Part shown: positions 1-11,150 of the stretch, piece by piece
Position numbering within the stretch: the first letter of the stretch is position 1
How the letters are laid out: each line of letters opens with the position of its first letter
From: Nematostella vectensis
Taxonomy: Eukaryota > Cnidaria > Anthozoa > Actiniaria > Edwardsiidae
Assembly: GCF_932526225.1 (NCBI RefSeq)
Contig: NC_064047.1
Span: 8,545,994-8,609,993, forward strand
Length of the DNA stretch: 64,000 nucleotides
Reading direction: 5' to 3'
Translations under genes and position numbers: made by a program
Notes under the pieces: model-generated
Database searches by the model: none
What the model saw: the letters and a program-made list of their open reading frames with translations, nothing else
Told to the model about the DNA's origin: nothing

Positions 1-3000
1 AACCCCGTCAGTCATATTTGCTGTTCTGGACGAGTTGTCACACGTCGTCATGGCAGATTTACATCTTGTTGCCGCTACACAGCGTACAACCGTCTGACCC
101 AGATCTGCTGCTACCAAAACATCCTCCCAAGACGATATGGGGTCCACACTTCCTGCTGTGTACGCAGGACATATGACAACAGAAGGTACATTTGCTGTTC
201 TGGACGAGTTGTACCACGTCGTTTTGGTAGGAATACATCTTGTTGCCGCTACACACCGTACAACCGACTGACCCAGATCTGCTGCTACCCAAATATCCTC
301 CCAAGACGATATGGCGTTTACACTTCGTGCTGTGGACGCCAGACATATGACAACAGGAGGTACATTTGCTGTTCTGGACGAGTTGTCTTACGTCGATATG
401 GCAAGAATACATCTTGTTGCCGCTACACACCATACAACCCACTGACCAAGATCTGCTGCTACCCAACTGTCCTCCCAAGACGGTATGGCGTTTACACTTC
501 GTGCTGTGGACGCCAGACATATGACAACAGGAGGTACATTTGCTGTTCTGGACGAGTTGTTTTACGTCGATATGGCAAGAATACATCTTGTTGCCGCTAC
601 ACACCATACAACCCACTGACCAAGATCTGCTGCTACCCAAATATCCTCGCAAGACGATATGGTGTTTACACTTCGTGCTGTGGACGCCAGACATATGACA
701 ACAGAAGGTACATTTGCTGTTCTGGACGAGTTGTCCCACGTCGTTTTGGCAGGAATACTTCTTGTTGCCGCTACACACCCTACAACCGACTGAAGCAGAT
801 CTGCTGCTACCCAAATATCCTCCCAAGGCTATATGGGGTCCACACTTCGTGCTGTGTACGCAGGACATATGACAACAGAAAGTACATTTGCTGTTCTGGA
901 CGAGTTGTCCCACGTCGTTTTGGTAGGAATACTTCATGTTGCCGCTACACACCCTACAACCGACTGAAGCAGATCTGCTGCTACCCAAATATCCTCCCAA
1001 GACGATATGGCGTTTACACCTCGTGCTGTGGACGCCAGACATATGACAACAGGAGGTACATTTGCTGTTCTGGACGAGTTGTCCCACGTCGCTTTGGAAG
1101 GAATACTTCATGTTGCCGCTATACACCGTACAATCGACTGACCCAAACCTGCTGCTACCCAAATATTCTCCCAAGACGATATGGGGTCTACACTTCATGC
1201 TGTGTACGCCAGACATACGACAACAGAAAGTTTATTTGCTGTTCTGGACGAGTTGTCCCACGTCGTTTTGGAAGGAATACTTCTTGTTGCCGTTACACAC
1301 CCTACAACCGACTAAAGCAGATCTGCTGCTACCCAACTGTCCTCCCAAGACGGTATGGCGTTTACACTTCGTGCTGTGGACGCCAGACATATGACAACAG
1401 GAGGTACATTTGCTGTTCTGGACGAGTTGTTTTACGTCGATATGGCAAGAATACATCTTGTTGCCGCTACACACCATACAACCCACTAACCAAGATCTGC
1501 TGCTACCCAAATATCCTCCCAAGACGATATGGCGTTTACACTTTGTGCTGTGGACGCCAGACATATGACAACAGGAGGTACATTTGCTGTTCTGGACGAG
1601 TTGTTTTACGTCGATATGGCAAGAATACATCTTGTTGCCGCTACACACCATACAACCCACTGACCAAGATCTGCTGCTACCCAAATATCCTCCCAAGACG
1701 ATATGGCGTTTACACTTCCTGCTGTGGACGCCAGACATATGACAACAGGAGGTACATTTGCTGTTCTGGTCGAGTTGTTTTACGTCGATATGGCAAGAAT
1801 ACATCTTGTTGCCGCTATACACCGTACAATCGACTGACCCAAACCTGCTGCTACCCAAATATTCTCCCAAGACGATATGGGGTCTACACTTCATGCTGTG
1901 TACGCCAGACATACGACAACAGAAAGTTTATTTGCTGTTCTGGACGAGTTGTCCCACGTCGTTTTGGAAGGAATACTTCTTGTTGCCGTTACACACCCTA
2001 CAACCGACTAAAGCAGATCTGCTGCTACCCAACTGTCCTCCCAAGACGGTATGGCGTTTACACTTCGTGCTGTGGACGCCAGACATATGACAACAGGAGG
2101 TACATTTGCTGTTCTGGACGAGTTGTTTTACGTCGATATGGCAAGAATACATCTTGTTGCCGCTACACACCATACAACCCACTGACCAAGATCTGCTGCT
2201 ACCCAAATATCCTCCCAAGACGATATGGCGTTTACACTTTCTGCTGTGGACGTCAGACATATGACAACAGGAGGTACATTTGCTGTTCTGGTCGAGTTGT
2301 TTTACGTCGATATGGCAAGAATACATCTTGTTGCCGCTACACACCATACAACCCACTGACCAAGATCTGCTGCTACCCAAATATCCTCCCGAGACGATAT
2401 GGCGTTTACACTTCGTGCTGTGGACGCCAGACATATGACAACAGAAAGTACATTTGCTGTTCTGGACGAGTTGTACCACGTCGGTTTGGTAGGAATACAT
2501 CTTGTTGCCGCTACACACCATACAACAGACTGGCCAAGATCTGCTGCTTCCCAAATATCCTCCCAAGACGATATGGCGTTTACACTTCGTGCTGTGGACG
2601 CCAGACATATGACAACAGAAAGTACATTTGCTGTTCTGGACGAGTTGTCCCACGTCGTTTTGGTAGGAATACTTCATGTTGCCGCTACACACCCTACAAC
2701 CGACTGAAGCAGATCTGCTGCTACCCAAATATCCTCCCAAGACGATATGGCGTTTACACCTCGTGCTGTGGACGCCAGTCATATGACAACAGGAGGTACA
2801 TTTGCTGTTCTGGACGAGTTGTCCCACGTCGCTTTGGAAGGAATACTTCATGTTGCCGCTATACACCGTACAATCGACTGACCCAAACCTGCTGCTACCC
2901 AAATATTCTCCCAAGACGATATGGGGTCTACACTTCATGCTGTGTACGCCAGACATACGACAACAGAAAGTTTATTTGCTGTTCTGGACGAGTTGTCCCA

Positions 3001-6000
3001 CGTCGTTTTGGAAGGAATACTTCTTGTTGCCGTTACACACCCTACAACCGACTAAAGCAGATCTGCTGCTACCCAATTGTCCTCCCAAGACGGTATGGCG
3101 CTTACACTTCGTGCTGTGGACGCCAGACATATGACAACAGGAGGTACATTTGCTGTTCTGGACGAGTTGTTTTACGTCGATATGGCAAGAATACATCTTG
3201 TTGCCGCTACACACCATACAACCCACTAACCAAGATCTGCTGCTACCCAAATATCCTCCCAAGACGATATGGCGTTTACACTTTGTGCTGTGGACGCCAG
3301 ACATATGACAACAGGAGGTACATTTGCTGTTCTGGACGAGTTGTTTTACGTCGATATGGCAAGAATACATCTTGTTGCCGCTACACACCATACAACCCAC
3401 TGACCAAGATCTGCTGCTACCCAAATATCCTCCCAAGACGATATGGCGTTTACACTTCCTGCTGTGGACGCCAGACATATGACAACAGGAGGTACATTTG
3501 CTGTTCTGGTCGAGTTGTTTTACGTCGATATGGCAAGAATACATCTTGTTGCCGCTACACACCATACAACCCACTGACCAAGATCTGCTGCTACCCAAAT
3601 ATCCTCCCGAGACGATATGGCGTTTACACTTCGTGCTGTGGACGCCAGACATATGACAACAGAAAGTACATTTGCTGTTCTGGACGAGTTGTACCACGTC
3701 GGTTTGGTAGGAATACATCTTGTTGCCGCTACACACCATACAACAGACTGGCCAAGATCTGCTGCTTCCCAAATATCCTCCCAAGACGATATGGCGTTTA
3801 CACTTCGTGCTGTGGACGCCAGACATATGACAACAGAAAGTACATTTGCTGTTCTGGACGAGTTGTCCCACGTCGTTTTGGTAGGAATACTTCATGTTGC
3901 CGCTATACACCGTACAATCGACTGACCCAAACCTGCTGCTACCCAAATATTCTCCCAAGACGATATGGGGTCTACACTTCATGCTGTGGACGCCAGACAT
4001 ATGACAACAGAAAGTACATTTGCTGTTCTGGACGAGTTGTACCACGTCGGTTTGGTAGGAATACATCTTGTTGCCGCTACACACCATACAACAGACTGGC
4101 CAAGATCTGCTGCTTCCCAAATATCCTCCCAAGACGATATGGCGTTTACACTTCGTGCTGTGGACGCCAGACATATGACAACAGAAAGTACATTTGCTGT
4201 TCTGGACGAGTTGTCCCACGTCGTTTTGGAAGGAATACTTCATGTTGCCGCTACACACCCTACAACCGACTGAAGCAGATCTGCTGCTACCCAAATATCC
4301 TCCCAAGACGATATGGCGTTTACACTTCGTGCTGTGGACGCCAGACATATGACAACAGGAGGTACATTTGCTGTTCTGGACGAGTTGTCCCACGTCGTTT
4401 TGGCAGGAATACTTCTTGTTGCCGCTACACACCCTACAACCGACTGAAGCAGATCTGCTGCTACCCAAATATCCTCCCAAGGCTATATGGGGTCCACACT
4501 TCGTGCTGTGTACGCAGGACATATGACAACAGAAAGTTTATTTGCTGTTCTGGACGAGTTGTCCCACGTCGTTTTGGTAGGAATACTTCATGTTGCCGTT
4601 ACACACCCTACAACCGACTGAAGCAGATCTGCTGCTACCCAAATATCCTCCGAAGACGATATGGCGTTTACACCTCGTGCTGTGGACGCCAGACATATGA
4701 CAACAGGAGGTACATTTGCTGTTCTGGACGAGTTGTCCCACGTCGCTTTGGAAGGAATACTTCATGTTGCCGCTATACACCGTACAATCGACTGACCCAA
4801 ACCTGCTGCTACCCAAATATTCTCCCAAGACGATATGGGGTCTACACTTCATGCTGTGTACGCCAGACATACGACAACAGAAAGTTTATTTGCTGTTCTG
4901 GACGAGTTGTCCCACGTCGTTTTGGAAGGAATACTTCTTGTTGCCGTTACACACCCTACAACCGACTAAAGCAGATCTGCTGCTACCCAACTGTCCTCCC
5001 AAGACGGTATGGCGTTTACACTTCGTGCTGTGGACGCCAGACATATGACAACAGGAGGTACATTTGCTGTTCTGGACGAGTTGTTTTACGTCGATATGGC
5101 AAGATTACATCTTGTTGCCGCTACACACCATACAACCCATTGACCAAGATCTGCTGCTACCCAAATATCCTCCCAAGACGATATGGCGTTTACACTTCCT
5201 GCTGTGGACGCCAGACATATGACAACAGAAAGTACATTTGCTGTTCTGGTCGAATTGTTTTACGTCGATATGGCAAGAATACATCTTGTTGCCGCTACAC
5301 ACCATACAACCCACTGACCAAGATCTGCTGCTACCCAAATATCCTCCCGAGACGATATGGCGTTTACACTTCGTGCTGTGGACGCCAGACATATGACAAC
5401 AGAAAGTACATTTGCTGTTCTGGACGAGTTGTACCACGTCGGTTTGGTAGGAATACATCTTGTTGCCGCTACACACCATACAACAGACTGGCCAAGATCT
5501 GCTGCTTCCCAAATATCCTCCCAAGACGATATGGCGTCTACACTTCGTGCTGTGGACGCCAGACATATGACAACAGAAAGTACATTTGCTGTTCTGGACG
5601 AGTTGTCCCACGTCGTTTTGGTAGGAATACTTCATGTTGCCGCTACACACCCTACAACCGACTGAAGCAGATCTGCTGCTACCCAAATATCCTCCCAAGA
5701 CGATATGGCGTTTACACCTCGTGCTGTGGACGCCAGACATATGACAACAGGAGGTACATTTGCTGTTCTGGACGAGTTGTCCCACGTCGCTTTGGAAGGA
5801 ATACTTCATGTTGCCGCTATACACCGTACAATCGACTGACCCAAACCTGCTGCTACCCAAATATTCTCCCAAGACGATATGGGGTCTACACTTCATGCTG
5901 TGTACGCCAGACATACGACAACAGAAAGTTTATTTGCTGTTCTGGACGAGTTGTCCCACGTCGTTTTGGAAGGAATACTTCTTGTTGCCGTTACACACCC

Positions 6001-9000
6001 TACAACCGACTAAAGCAGATCTGCTGCTACCCAATTGTCCTCCCAAGACGGTATGGCGTTTACACTTCGTGCTGTGGACGCCAGACATATGACAACAGGA
6101 GGTACATTTGCTGTTCTGGACGAGTTGTTTTACGTCGATATGGCAAGAATACATCTTGTTGCCGCTACACACCATACAACCCACTAACCAAGATCTGCTG
6201 CTACCCAAATATCCTCCCAAGACGATATGGCGTTTACACTTTGTGCTGTGGACGCCAGACATATGACAACAGGAGGTACATTTGCTGTTCTGGACGAGTT
6301 GTTTTACGTCGATATGGCAAGAATACATCTTGTTGCCGCTACACACCATACAACCCACTGACCAAGATCTGCTGCTACCCAAATATCCTCCCAAGACGAT
6401 ATGGCGTTTACACTTCCTGCTGTGGACGCCAGACATATGACAACAGGAGGTACATTTGCTGTTCTGGTCGAGTTGTTTTACGTCGATATGGCAAGAATAC
6501 ATCTTGTTGCCGCTACACACCATACAACCCACTGACCAAGATCTGCTGCTACCCAAATATCCTCCCGAGACGATATGGCGTTTATACTTCGTGCTGTGGA
6601 CGCCAGACATATGACAACAGAAAGTACATTTGCTGTTCTGGACGAGTTGTACCACGTCGGTTTGGTAGGAATACATCTTGTTGCCGCTACACACCATACA
6701 ACAGACTGGCCAAGATCTGCTGCTTCCCAAATATCCTCCCAAGACGATATGGCGTTTACACTTCGTGCTGTGGACGCCAGACATATGACAACAGAAAGTA
6801 CATTTGCTGTTCTGGACGAGTTGTCCCACGTCGTTTTGGTAGGAATACTTCATGTTGCCGCTACACACCCTACAACCGACTGAAGCAGATCTGCTGCTAC
6901 CCAAATATCCTCCCAAGACGATATGGCGTTTACACTTCGTGCTGTGGACGCCAGACATATGACAACAGGAGGTACATTTGCTGTTCTGGACGAGTTGTCC
7001 CACGTCGTTTTGGCAGGAAAACTTCTTGTTGCCGCTACACACCCTACAACCGACTGAAGCAGATCTGCTGCTACCCAAATATCCTCCCAAGGCTATATGG
7101 GGTCCACACTTCGTGCTGTGTACGCAGGACATATGACAACAGAAAGTTTATTTGCTGTTCTGGACGAGTTGTCCCACGTCGTTTTGGAAGGAATACTTCT
7201 TGTTGCCGTTACACACCCTACAACCGACTGAAGCAGATCTGCTGCTACCCAAATATCCTCCGAAGACGATATGGCGTTTACACCTCGTGCTGTGGACGCC
7301 AGACATATGACAACAGGAGGTACATTTGCTGTTCTGGACGAGTTGTCCCACGTCGCTTTGGAAGGAATACTTCATGTTGCCGCTATACACCGTACAATCG
7401 ACTGACCCAAACCTGCTGCTACCCAAATATCCTCCCAAGACGATATGGCGTTTACACTTTGTGCTGTGGACGCCAGACATATGACAACAGGAGGTACATT
7501 TGCTGTTCTGGACGAGTTGTTTTACGTCGATATGGCAAGAATACATCTTGTTGCCGCTACACACCATACAACCCATTGACCAAGATCTGCTGCTACCCAA
7601 ATATCCTCCCAAGACGATATGGCGTTTACACTTCCTGCTGTGGACGCCAGACATATGACAACAGGAGGTACATTTGCTGTTCTGGTCGAATTGTTTTACG
7701 TCGATATGGCAAGAATACATCTTGTTGCCGCTACACACCATACAACCCACTGACCAAGATCTGCTGCTACCCAAATATCCTCCCGAGACGATATGGCGTT
7801 TACACTTCGTGCTGTGGACGCCAGACATATGACAACAGAAAGTACATTTGCTGTTCTGGACGAGTTGTACCACGTCGGTTTGGTAGGAATACATCTTGTT
7901 GCCGCTACACACCATACAACAGACTGGCCAAGATCTGCTGCTTCCCAAATATCCTCCCAAGACGATATGGCGTTTACACTTCGTGCTGTGGACGCCAGAC
8001 ATATGACAACAGAAAGTACATTTGCTGTTCTGGACGAGTTGTCCCACGTCGTTTTGGTAGGAATACTTCATGTTGCCGCTACACACCCTACAACCGACTG
8101 AAGCAGATCTGCTGCTACCCAAATATCCTCCCAAGACGATATGGCGTTTACACTTCGTGCTGTGGACGCCAGACATATGACAACAGGAGGTACATTTGCT
8201 GTTCTGGACGAGTTGTCCCACGTCGTTTTGGCAGGAATACTTCTTGTTGCCGCTACACACCCTACAACCGACTGAAGCAGATCTGCTGCTACCCAAATAT
8301 CCTCCCAAGGCTATATGGGGTCCACACTTCGTGCTGTGTACGCAGGACATATGACAACAGAAAGTACATTTGCTGTTCTGGACGAGTTGTCCCACGTCGT
8401 TTTGGTAGGAATACTTCATGTTGCCGCTACACACCCTACAACCGACTGAAGCAGATCTGCTGCTACCCAAATATCCTCCCAAGACGATATGGCGTTTACA
8501 CCTCGTGCTGTGGACGCCAGACATATGACAACAGGAGGTACATTTGCTGTTCTGGACGAGTTGTCCCACGTCGCTTTGGAAGGAATACTTCATGTTGCCG
8601 CTATACACCGTACAATCGACTGACCCAAACCTGCTGCTACCCAAATATTCTCCCAAGACGATATGGGGTCTACACTTCATGCTGTGTACGCCAGACATAC
8701 GACAACAGAAAGTTTATTTGCTGTTCTGGACGAGTTGTCCCACGTCGTTTTGGAAGGAATACTTCTTGTTGCCGTTACACACCCTACAACCGACTAAAGC
8801 AGATCTGCTGCTACCCAACTGTCCTCCCAAGACGGTATGGCGTTTACACTTCGTGCTGTGGACGCCAGACATATGACAACAGGAGGTACATTTGCTGTTC
8901 TGGACGAGTTGTTTTACGTCGATATGGCAAGAATACATCTTGTTGCCGCTACACACCATACAACCCACTAACCAAGATCTGCTGCTACCCAAATATCCTC

Positions 9001-10842
9001 CCAAGACGATATGGCGTTTACACTTTGTGCTGTGGACGCCAGACATATGACAACAGGAGGTACATTTGCTGTTCTGGACGAGTTGTTTTACGTCGATATG
9101 GCAAGAATACATCTTGTTGCCGCTACACACCATACAACCCACTGACAAAGATCTGCTGCTACCCAAATATCCTCCCAAGACGATATGGCGTTTACACTTC
9201 CTGCTGTGGACGCCAGACATATGACAACAGGAGGTACATTTGCTGTTCTGGTCGAGTTGTTTTACGTCGATATGGCAAGAATACATCTTGTTGCCGCTAC
9301 ACACCATACAACCCACTGACCAAGATCTGCTGCTACCCAAATATCCTCTCGAGACGATATGGCGTTTACACTTCGTGCTGTGGACGCCAGACATATGACA
9401 ACAGAAAGTACATTTGCTGTTCTGGACGAGTTGTACCACGTCGGTTTGGTAGGAATACATCTTGTTGCCGCTACACACCATACAACAGACTGGCCAAGAT
9501 CTGCTGCTTCCCAAATATCCTCCCAAGACGATATGGCGTTTACACTTCGTGCTGTGGACGCCAGACATATGACAACAGAAAGTACATTTGCTGTTCTGGA
9601 CGAGTTGTCCCACGTCGTTTTGGTAGGAATACTTCATGTTGCCGCTACACACCCTACAACCGACTGAAGCAGATCTGCTGCTACCCAAATATCCTCCCAA
9701 GACGATATGGCGTTTACACTTCGTGCTGTGGACGCCAGACATATGACAACAGGAGGTACATTTGCTGTTCTGGACGAGTTGTCCCACGTCGCTTTGGAAG
9801 GAATACTTCATGTTGCCGCTATACACCGTACAATCGACTGACCCAAACCTGCTGCTACCCAAATATTCTCCCAAGACGATATGGGGTCTACACTTCATGC
9901 TGTGTACGCCAGACATACGACAACAGAAAGTTTATTTGCTGTTCTGGACGAGTTGTCTCACGTCGTTTTGGAAGGAATACTTCTTGTTGCCGTTACACAC
10001 CCTACAACCGACTGAAGCAGATCTGCTGCTACCCAACTGTCCTCCCAAGACGATATGGGGTCCACACTTCCTGCTGTGTACGCAGGACATATGACAACAG
10101 AAGGTACATTTGCTGTTCTGGACGAGTTGTACCACGTCGTTTTGGTAGGAATACATCTTGTTGCCGCTACACACCGTACAACCGACTGACCCAGATCTGC
10201 TGCTACCCAAATATCCTTCCAAGGCTATATGGGGTCCACACTTCGTGCTGTGTACGCAGGACATATGACAACAGAAAGTACATTTGCTGTTCTGGACGAG
10301 TTGTCCCACGTCGTTTTGGTAGGAATACTTCATGTTGCCGCTACACACCCTACAACCGACTGAAGCAGATCTGCTGCTACCCAAATATCCTCCCAAGACG
10401 ATATGGCGTTTACACCTCGTGCTGTGGACGCCAGACATATGACAACAGGAGGTACATTTGCTGTTCTGGACGAGTTGTCCCACGTCGCTTTGGAAGGAAT
10501 ACTTCATGTTGCCGCTATACACCGTACAATCGACTGACCCAAACCTGCTGCTACCCAAATATTCTCCCAAGACGATATGGGGTCTACACTTCATGCTGTG
10601 TACGCCAGACATACGACAACAGAAAGTTTATTTGCTGTTCTGGACGAGTTGTCCCACGTCGTTTTGGAAGGAATACTTCTTGTTGCGGCTTCACACCCTA
10701 CAACCGACTTACCCAGATCTGCTGCTACCCAACTGTCCTCCCAAGACGATATGGGGTCCACACTTCCTGCTGTGTACGCATGACATATGACAACAGAAAG
10801 TACATTTGCTATTCTGGACGAGTTATCCCACGTCGTTTTTGA
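1..10842 (+). CDS. Giant galaxin-like di-cysteine repeat protein, 3' part (5' end outside window)
   Basis: The frame starting at base 1 is open for 3613 codons to TGA at 10840-10842. It contains about 62 copies of a 58-residue unit, and each unit is two related 29-residue halves: RR(Y/F)G..TSCCGRQTYDNRRYICC and RR(Y/F)G.NTSCCRYTPYNxLxxICC. Paired cysteines spaced in this way, with CCG..TY and ICCSG cores, are the signature of galaxins, secreted proteins first known from the coral skeletal matrix. Most differences between units fall at third codon positions (for example GGT/GGC/GGA, GTA/GTC/GTT, CCA/CCC/CCG), so this frame has been selected as protein. No in-frame ATG occurs in the array except one Met in the penultimate unit, and no signal peptide is visible, so the start must lie upstream. 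The protein is very basic and carries about eight Cys per unit. The first unit and the last ones are the most divergent. A structural matrix protein or a processed polyprotein are both possible. Family call fairly sure; function not. Confidence 0.75.
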   Translation, partial: NPVSHICCSGRVVTRRHGRFTSCCRYTAYNRLTQICCYQNILPRRYGVHTSCCVRRTYDNRRYICCSGRVVPRRFGRNTSCCRYTPYNRLTQICCYPNILPRRYGVYTSCCGRQTYDNRRYICCSGRVVLRRYGKNTSCCRYTPYNPLTKICCYPTVLPRRYGVYTSCCGRQTYDNRRYICCSGRVVLRRYGKNTSCCRYTPYNPLTKICCYPNILARRYGVYTSCCGRQTYDNRRYICCSGRVVPRRFGRNTSCCRYTPYNRLKQICCYPNILPRLYGVHTSCCVRRTYDNRKYICCSGRVVPRRFGRNTSCCRYTPYNRLKQICCYPNILPRRYGVYTSCCGRQTYDNRRYICCSGRVVPRRFGRNTSCCRYTPYNRLTQTCCYPNILPRRYGVYTSCCVRQTYDNRKFICCSGRVVPRRFGRNTSCCRYTPYNRLKQICCYPTVLPRRYGVYTSCCGRQTYDNRRYICCSGRVVLRRYGKNTSCCRYTPYNPLTKICCYPNILPRRYGVYTLCCGRQTYDNRRYICCSGRVVLRRYGKNTSCCRYTPYNPLTKICCYPNILPRRYGVYTSCCGRQTYDNRRYICCSGRVVLRRYGKNTSCCRYTPYNRLTQTCCYPNILPRRYGVYTSCCVRQTYDNRKFICCSGRVVPRRFGRNTSCCRYTPYNRLKQICCYPTVLPRRYGVYTSCCGRQTYDNRRYICCSGRVVLRRYGKNTSCCRYTPYNPLTKICCYPNILPRRYGVYTFCCGRQTYDNRRYICCSGRVVLRRYGKNTSCCRYTPYNPLTKICCYPNILPRRYGVYTSCCGRQTYDNRKYICCSGRVVPRRFGRNTSCCRYTPYNRLAKICCFPNILPRRYGVYTSCCGRQTYDNRKYICCSGRVVPRRFGRNTSCCRYTPYNRLKQICCYPNILPRRYGVYTSCCGRQSYDNRRYICCSGRVVPRRFGRNTSCCRYTPYNRLTQTCCYPNILPRRYGVYTSCCVRQTYDNRKFICCSGRVVPRRFGRNTSCCRYTPYNRLKQICCYPIVLPRRYGAYTSCCGRQTYDNRRYICCSGRVVLRRYGKNTSCCRYTPYNPLTKICCYPNILPRRYGVYTLCCGRQTYDNRRYICCSGRVVLRRYGKNTSCCRYTPYNPLTKICCYPNILPRRYGVYTSCCGRQTYDNRRYICCSGRVVLRRYGKNTSCCRYTPYNPLTKICCYPNILPRRYGVYTSCCGRQTYDNRKYICCSGRVVPRRFGRNTSCCRYTPYNRLAKICCFPNILPRRYGVYTSCCGRQTYDNRKYICCSGRVVPRRFGRNTSCCRYTPYNRLTQTCCYPNILPRRYGVYTSCCGRQTYDNRKYICCSGRVVPRRFGRNTSCCRYTPYNRLAKICCFPNILPRRYGVYTSCCGRQTYDNRKYICCSGRVVPRRFGRNTSCCRYTPYNRLKQICCYPNILPRRYGVYTSCCGRQTYDNRRYICCSGRVVPRRFGRNTSCCRYTPYNRLKQICCYPNILPRLYGVHTSCCVRRTYDNRKFICCSGRVVPRRFGRNTSCCRYTPYNRLKQICCYPNILRRRYGVYTSCCGRQTYDNRRYICCSGRVVPRRFGRNTSCCRYTPYNRLTQTCCYPNILPRRYGVYTSCCVRQTYDNRKFICCSGRVVPRRFGRNTSCCRYTPYNRLKQICCYPTVLPRRYGVYTSCCGRQTYDNRRYICCSGRVVLRRYGKITSCCRYTPYNPLTKICCYPNILPRRYGVYTSCCGRQTYDNRKYICCSGRIVLRRYGKNTSCCRYTPYNPLTKICCYPNILPRRYGVYTSCCGRQTYDNRKYICCSGRVVPRRFGRNTSCCRYTPYNRLAKICCFPNILPRRYGVYTSCCGRQTYDNRKYICCSGRVVPRRFGRNTSCCRYTPYNRLKQICCYPNILPRRYGVYTSCCGRQTYDNRRYICCSGRVVPRRFGRNTSCCRYTPYNRLTQTCCYPNILPRRYGVYTSCCVRQTYDNRKFICCSGRVVPRRFGRNTSCCRYTPYNRLKQICCYPIVLPRRYGVYTSCCGRQTYDNRRYICCSGRVVLRRYGKNTSCCRYTPYNPLTKICCYPNILPRRYGVYTLCCGRQTYDNRRYICCSGRVVLRRYGKNTSCCRYTPYNPLTKICCYPNILPRRYGVYTSCCGRQTYDNRRYICCSGRVVLRRYGKNTSCCRYTPYNPLTKICCYPNILPRRYGVYTSCCGRQTYDNRKYICCSGRVVPRRFGRNTSCCRYTPYNRLAKICCFPNILPRRYGVYTSCCGRQTYDNRKYICCSGRVVPRRFGRNTSCCRYTPYNRLKQICCYPNILPRRYGVYTSCCGRQTYDNRRYICCSGRVVPRRFGRKTSCCRYTPYNRLKQICCYPNILPRLYGVHTSCCVRRTYDNRKFICCSGRVVPRRFGRNTSCCRYTPYNRLKQICCYPNILRRRYGVYTSCCGRQTYDNRRYICCSGRVVPRRFGRNTSCCRYTPYNRLTQTCCYPNILPRRYGVYTLCCGRQTYDNRRYICCSGRVVLRRYGKNTSCCRYTPYNPLTKICCYPNILPRRYGVYTSCCGRQTYDNRRYICCSGRIVLRRYGKNTSCCRYTPYNPLTKICCYPNILPRRYGVYTSCCGRQTYDNRKYICCSGRVVPRRFGRNTSCCRYTPYNRLAKICCFPNILPRRYGVYTSCCGRQTYDNRKYICCSGRVVPRRFGRNTSCCRYTPYNRLKQICCYPNILPRRYGVYTSCCGRQTYDNRRYICCSGRVVPRRFGRNTSCCRYTPYNRLKQICCYPNILPRLYGVHTSCCVRRTYDNRKYICCSGRVVPRRFGRNTSCCRYTPYNRLKQICCYPNILPRRYGVYTSCCGRQTYDNRRYICCSGRVVPRRFGRNTSCCRYTPYNRLTQTCCYPNILPRRYGVYTSCCVRQTYDNRKFICCSGRVVPRRFGRNTSCCRYTPYNRLKQICCYPTVLPRRYGVYTSCCGRQTYDNRRYICCSGRVVLRRYGKNTSCCRYTPYNPLTKICCYPNILPRRYGVYTLCCGRQTYDNRRYICCSGRVVLRRYGKNTSCCRYTPYNPLTKICCYPNILPRRYGVYTSCCGRQTYDNRRYICCSGRVVLRRYGKNTSCCRYTPYNPLTKICCYPNILSRRYGVYTSCCGRQTYDNRKYICCSGRVVPRRFGRNTSCCRYTPYNRLAKICCFPNILPRRYGVYTSCCGRQTYDNRKYICCSGRVVPRRFGRNTSCCRYTPYNRLKQICCYPNILPRRYGVYTSCCGRQTYDNRRYICCSGRVVPRRFGRNTSCCRYTPYNRLTQTCCYPNILPRRYGVYTSCCVRQTYDNRKFICCSGRVVSRRFGRNTSCCRYTPYNRLKQICCYPTVLPRRYGVHTSCCVRRTYDNRRYICCSGRVVPRRFGRNTSCCRYTPYNRLTQICCYPNILPRLYGVHTSCCVRRTYDNRKYICCSGRVVPRRFGRNTSCCRYTPYNRLKQICCYPNILPRRYGVYTSCCGRQTYDNRRYICCSGRVVPRRFGRNTSCCRYTPYNRLTQTCCYPNILPRRYGVYTSCCVRQTYDNRKFICCSGRVVPRRFGRNTSCCGFTPYNRLTQICCYPTVLPRRYGVHTSCCVRMTYDNRKYICYSGRVIPRRF

Positions 10843-11150
10843 AGGAATACTTCTTGTTGCCGCTACACACCGCACAACCGACTGACCCAGATCTGCTGCT
10901 ACCCAAATGTCCTCCCAAGACGATATGGGGTCCACACTTCCTGCTCTGTACGCAGGATATATGACAACAGAAAGTAAATTTGCTGTTCTGGACGAGTTAT
11001 CCCACGTCGTTATGGCAGGAATACATCTTGTTGCCGCTTCAAACCGTTTATTTTGCTACCCGTTTGTTAGACCAAGACGATTTGATAGTTTTAATTCATG
11101 TTGCCGCTTTATATCATATAATCGTTTAACTCATTTTTGTGTTTCTTGGG
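1..11150 (+). repeat. 174-bp coding minisatellite with higher-order structure
   Basis: A 174-bp unit is repeated head to tail through the whole interval with high identity. Several unit types can be told apart: LRRYGK/PLTK, RLAK with CCF, RLKQ, RLTQT, CCVRQ with PTVL, and LYGVH. They recur in nearly the same order, so sets of 7-9 units form a higher-order repeat. The RLAK type (agactggccaag) begins at 2527, 3745, 4093, 5485, 6703, 7921 and 9487, that is at steps of 7, 2, 8, 7, 7 and 9 units. Unequal crossing-over or conversion of multi-unit blocks would explain this. Confidence 0.95.

Noticed and set aside
1543-1545. Apparent start of the giant repeat protein at 1543.
   Set aside because: The codon is TTG, not ATG, and the frame is open without a break from base 1, so the real start lies left of the window.
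59-10935. Many long Cys-rich frames on the minus strand and in the other plus frames across the galaxin array (for example a 516-codon minus frame at 7148-8698).
   Set aside because: A 174-bp unit is divisible by three, so any stop-free frame is propagated. Synonymous changes between units fit only plus frame 1.
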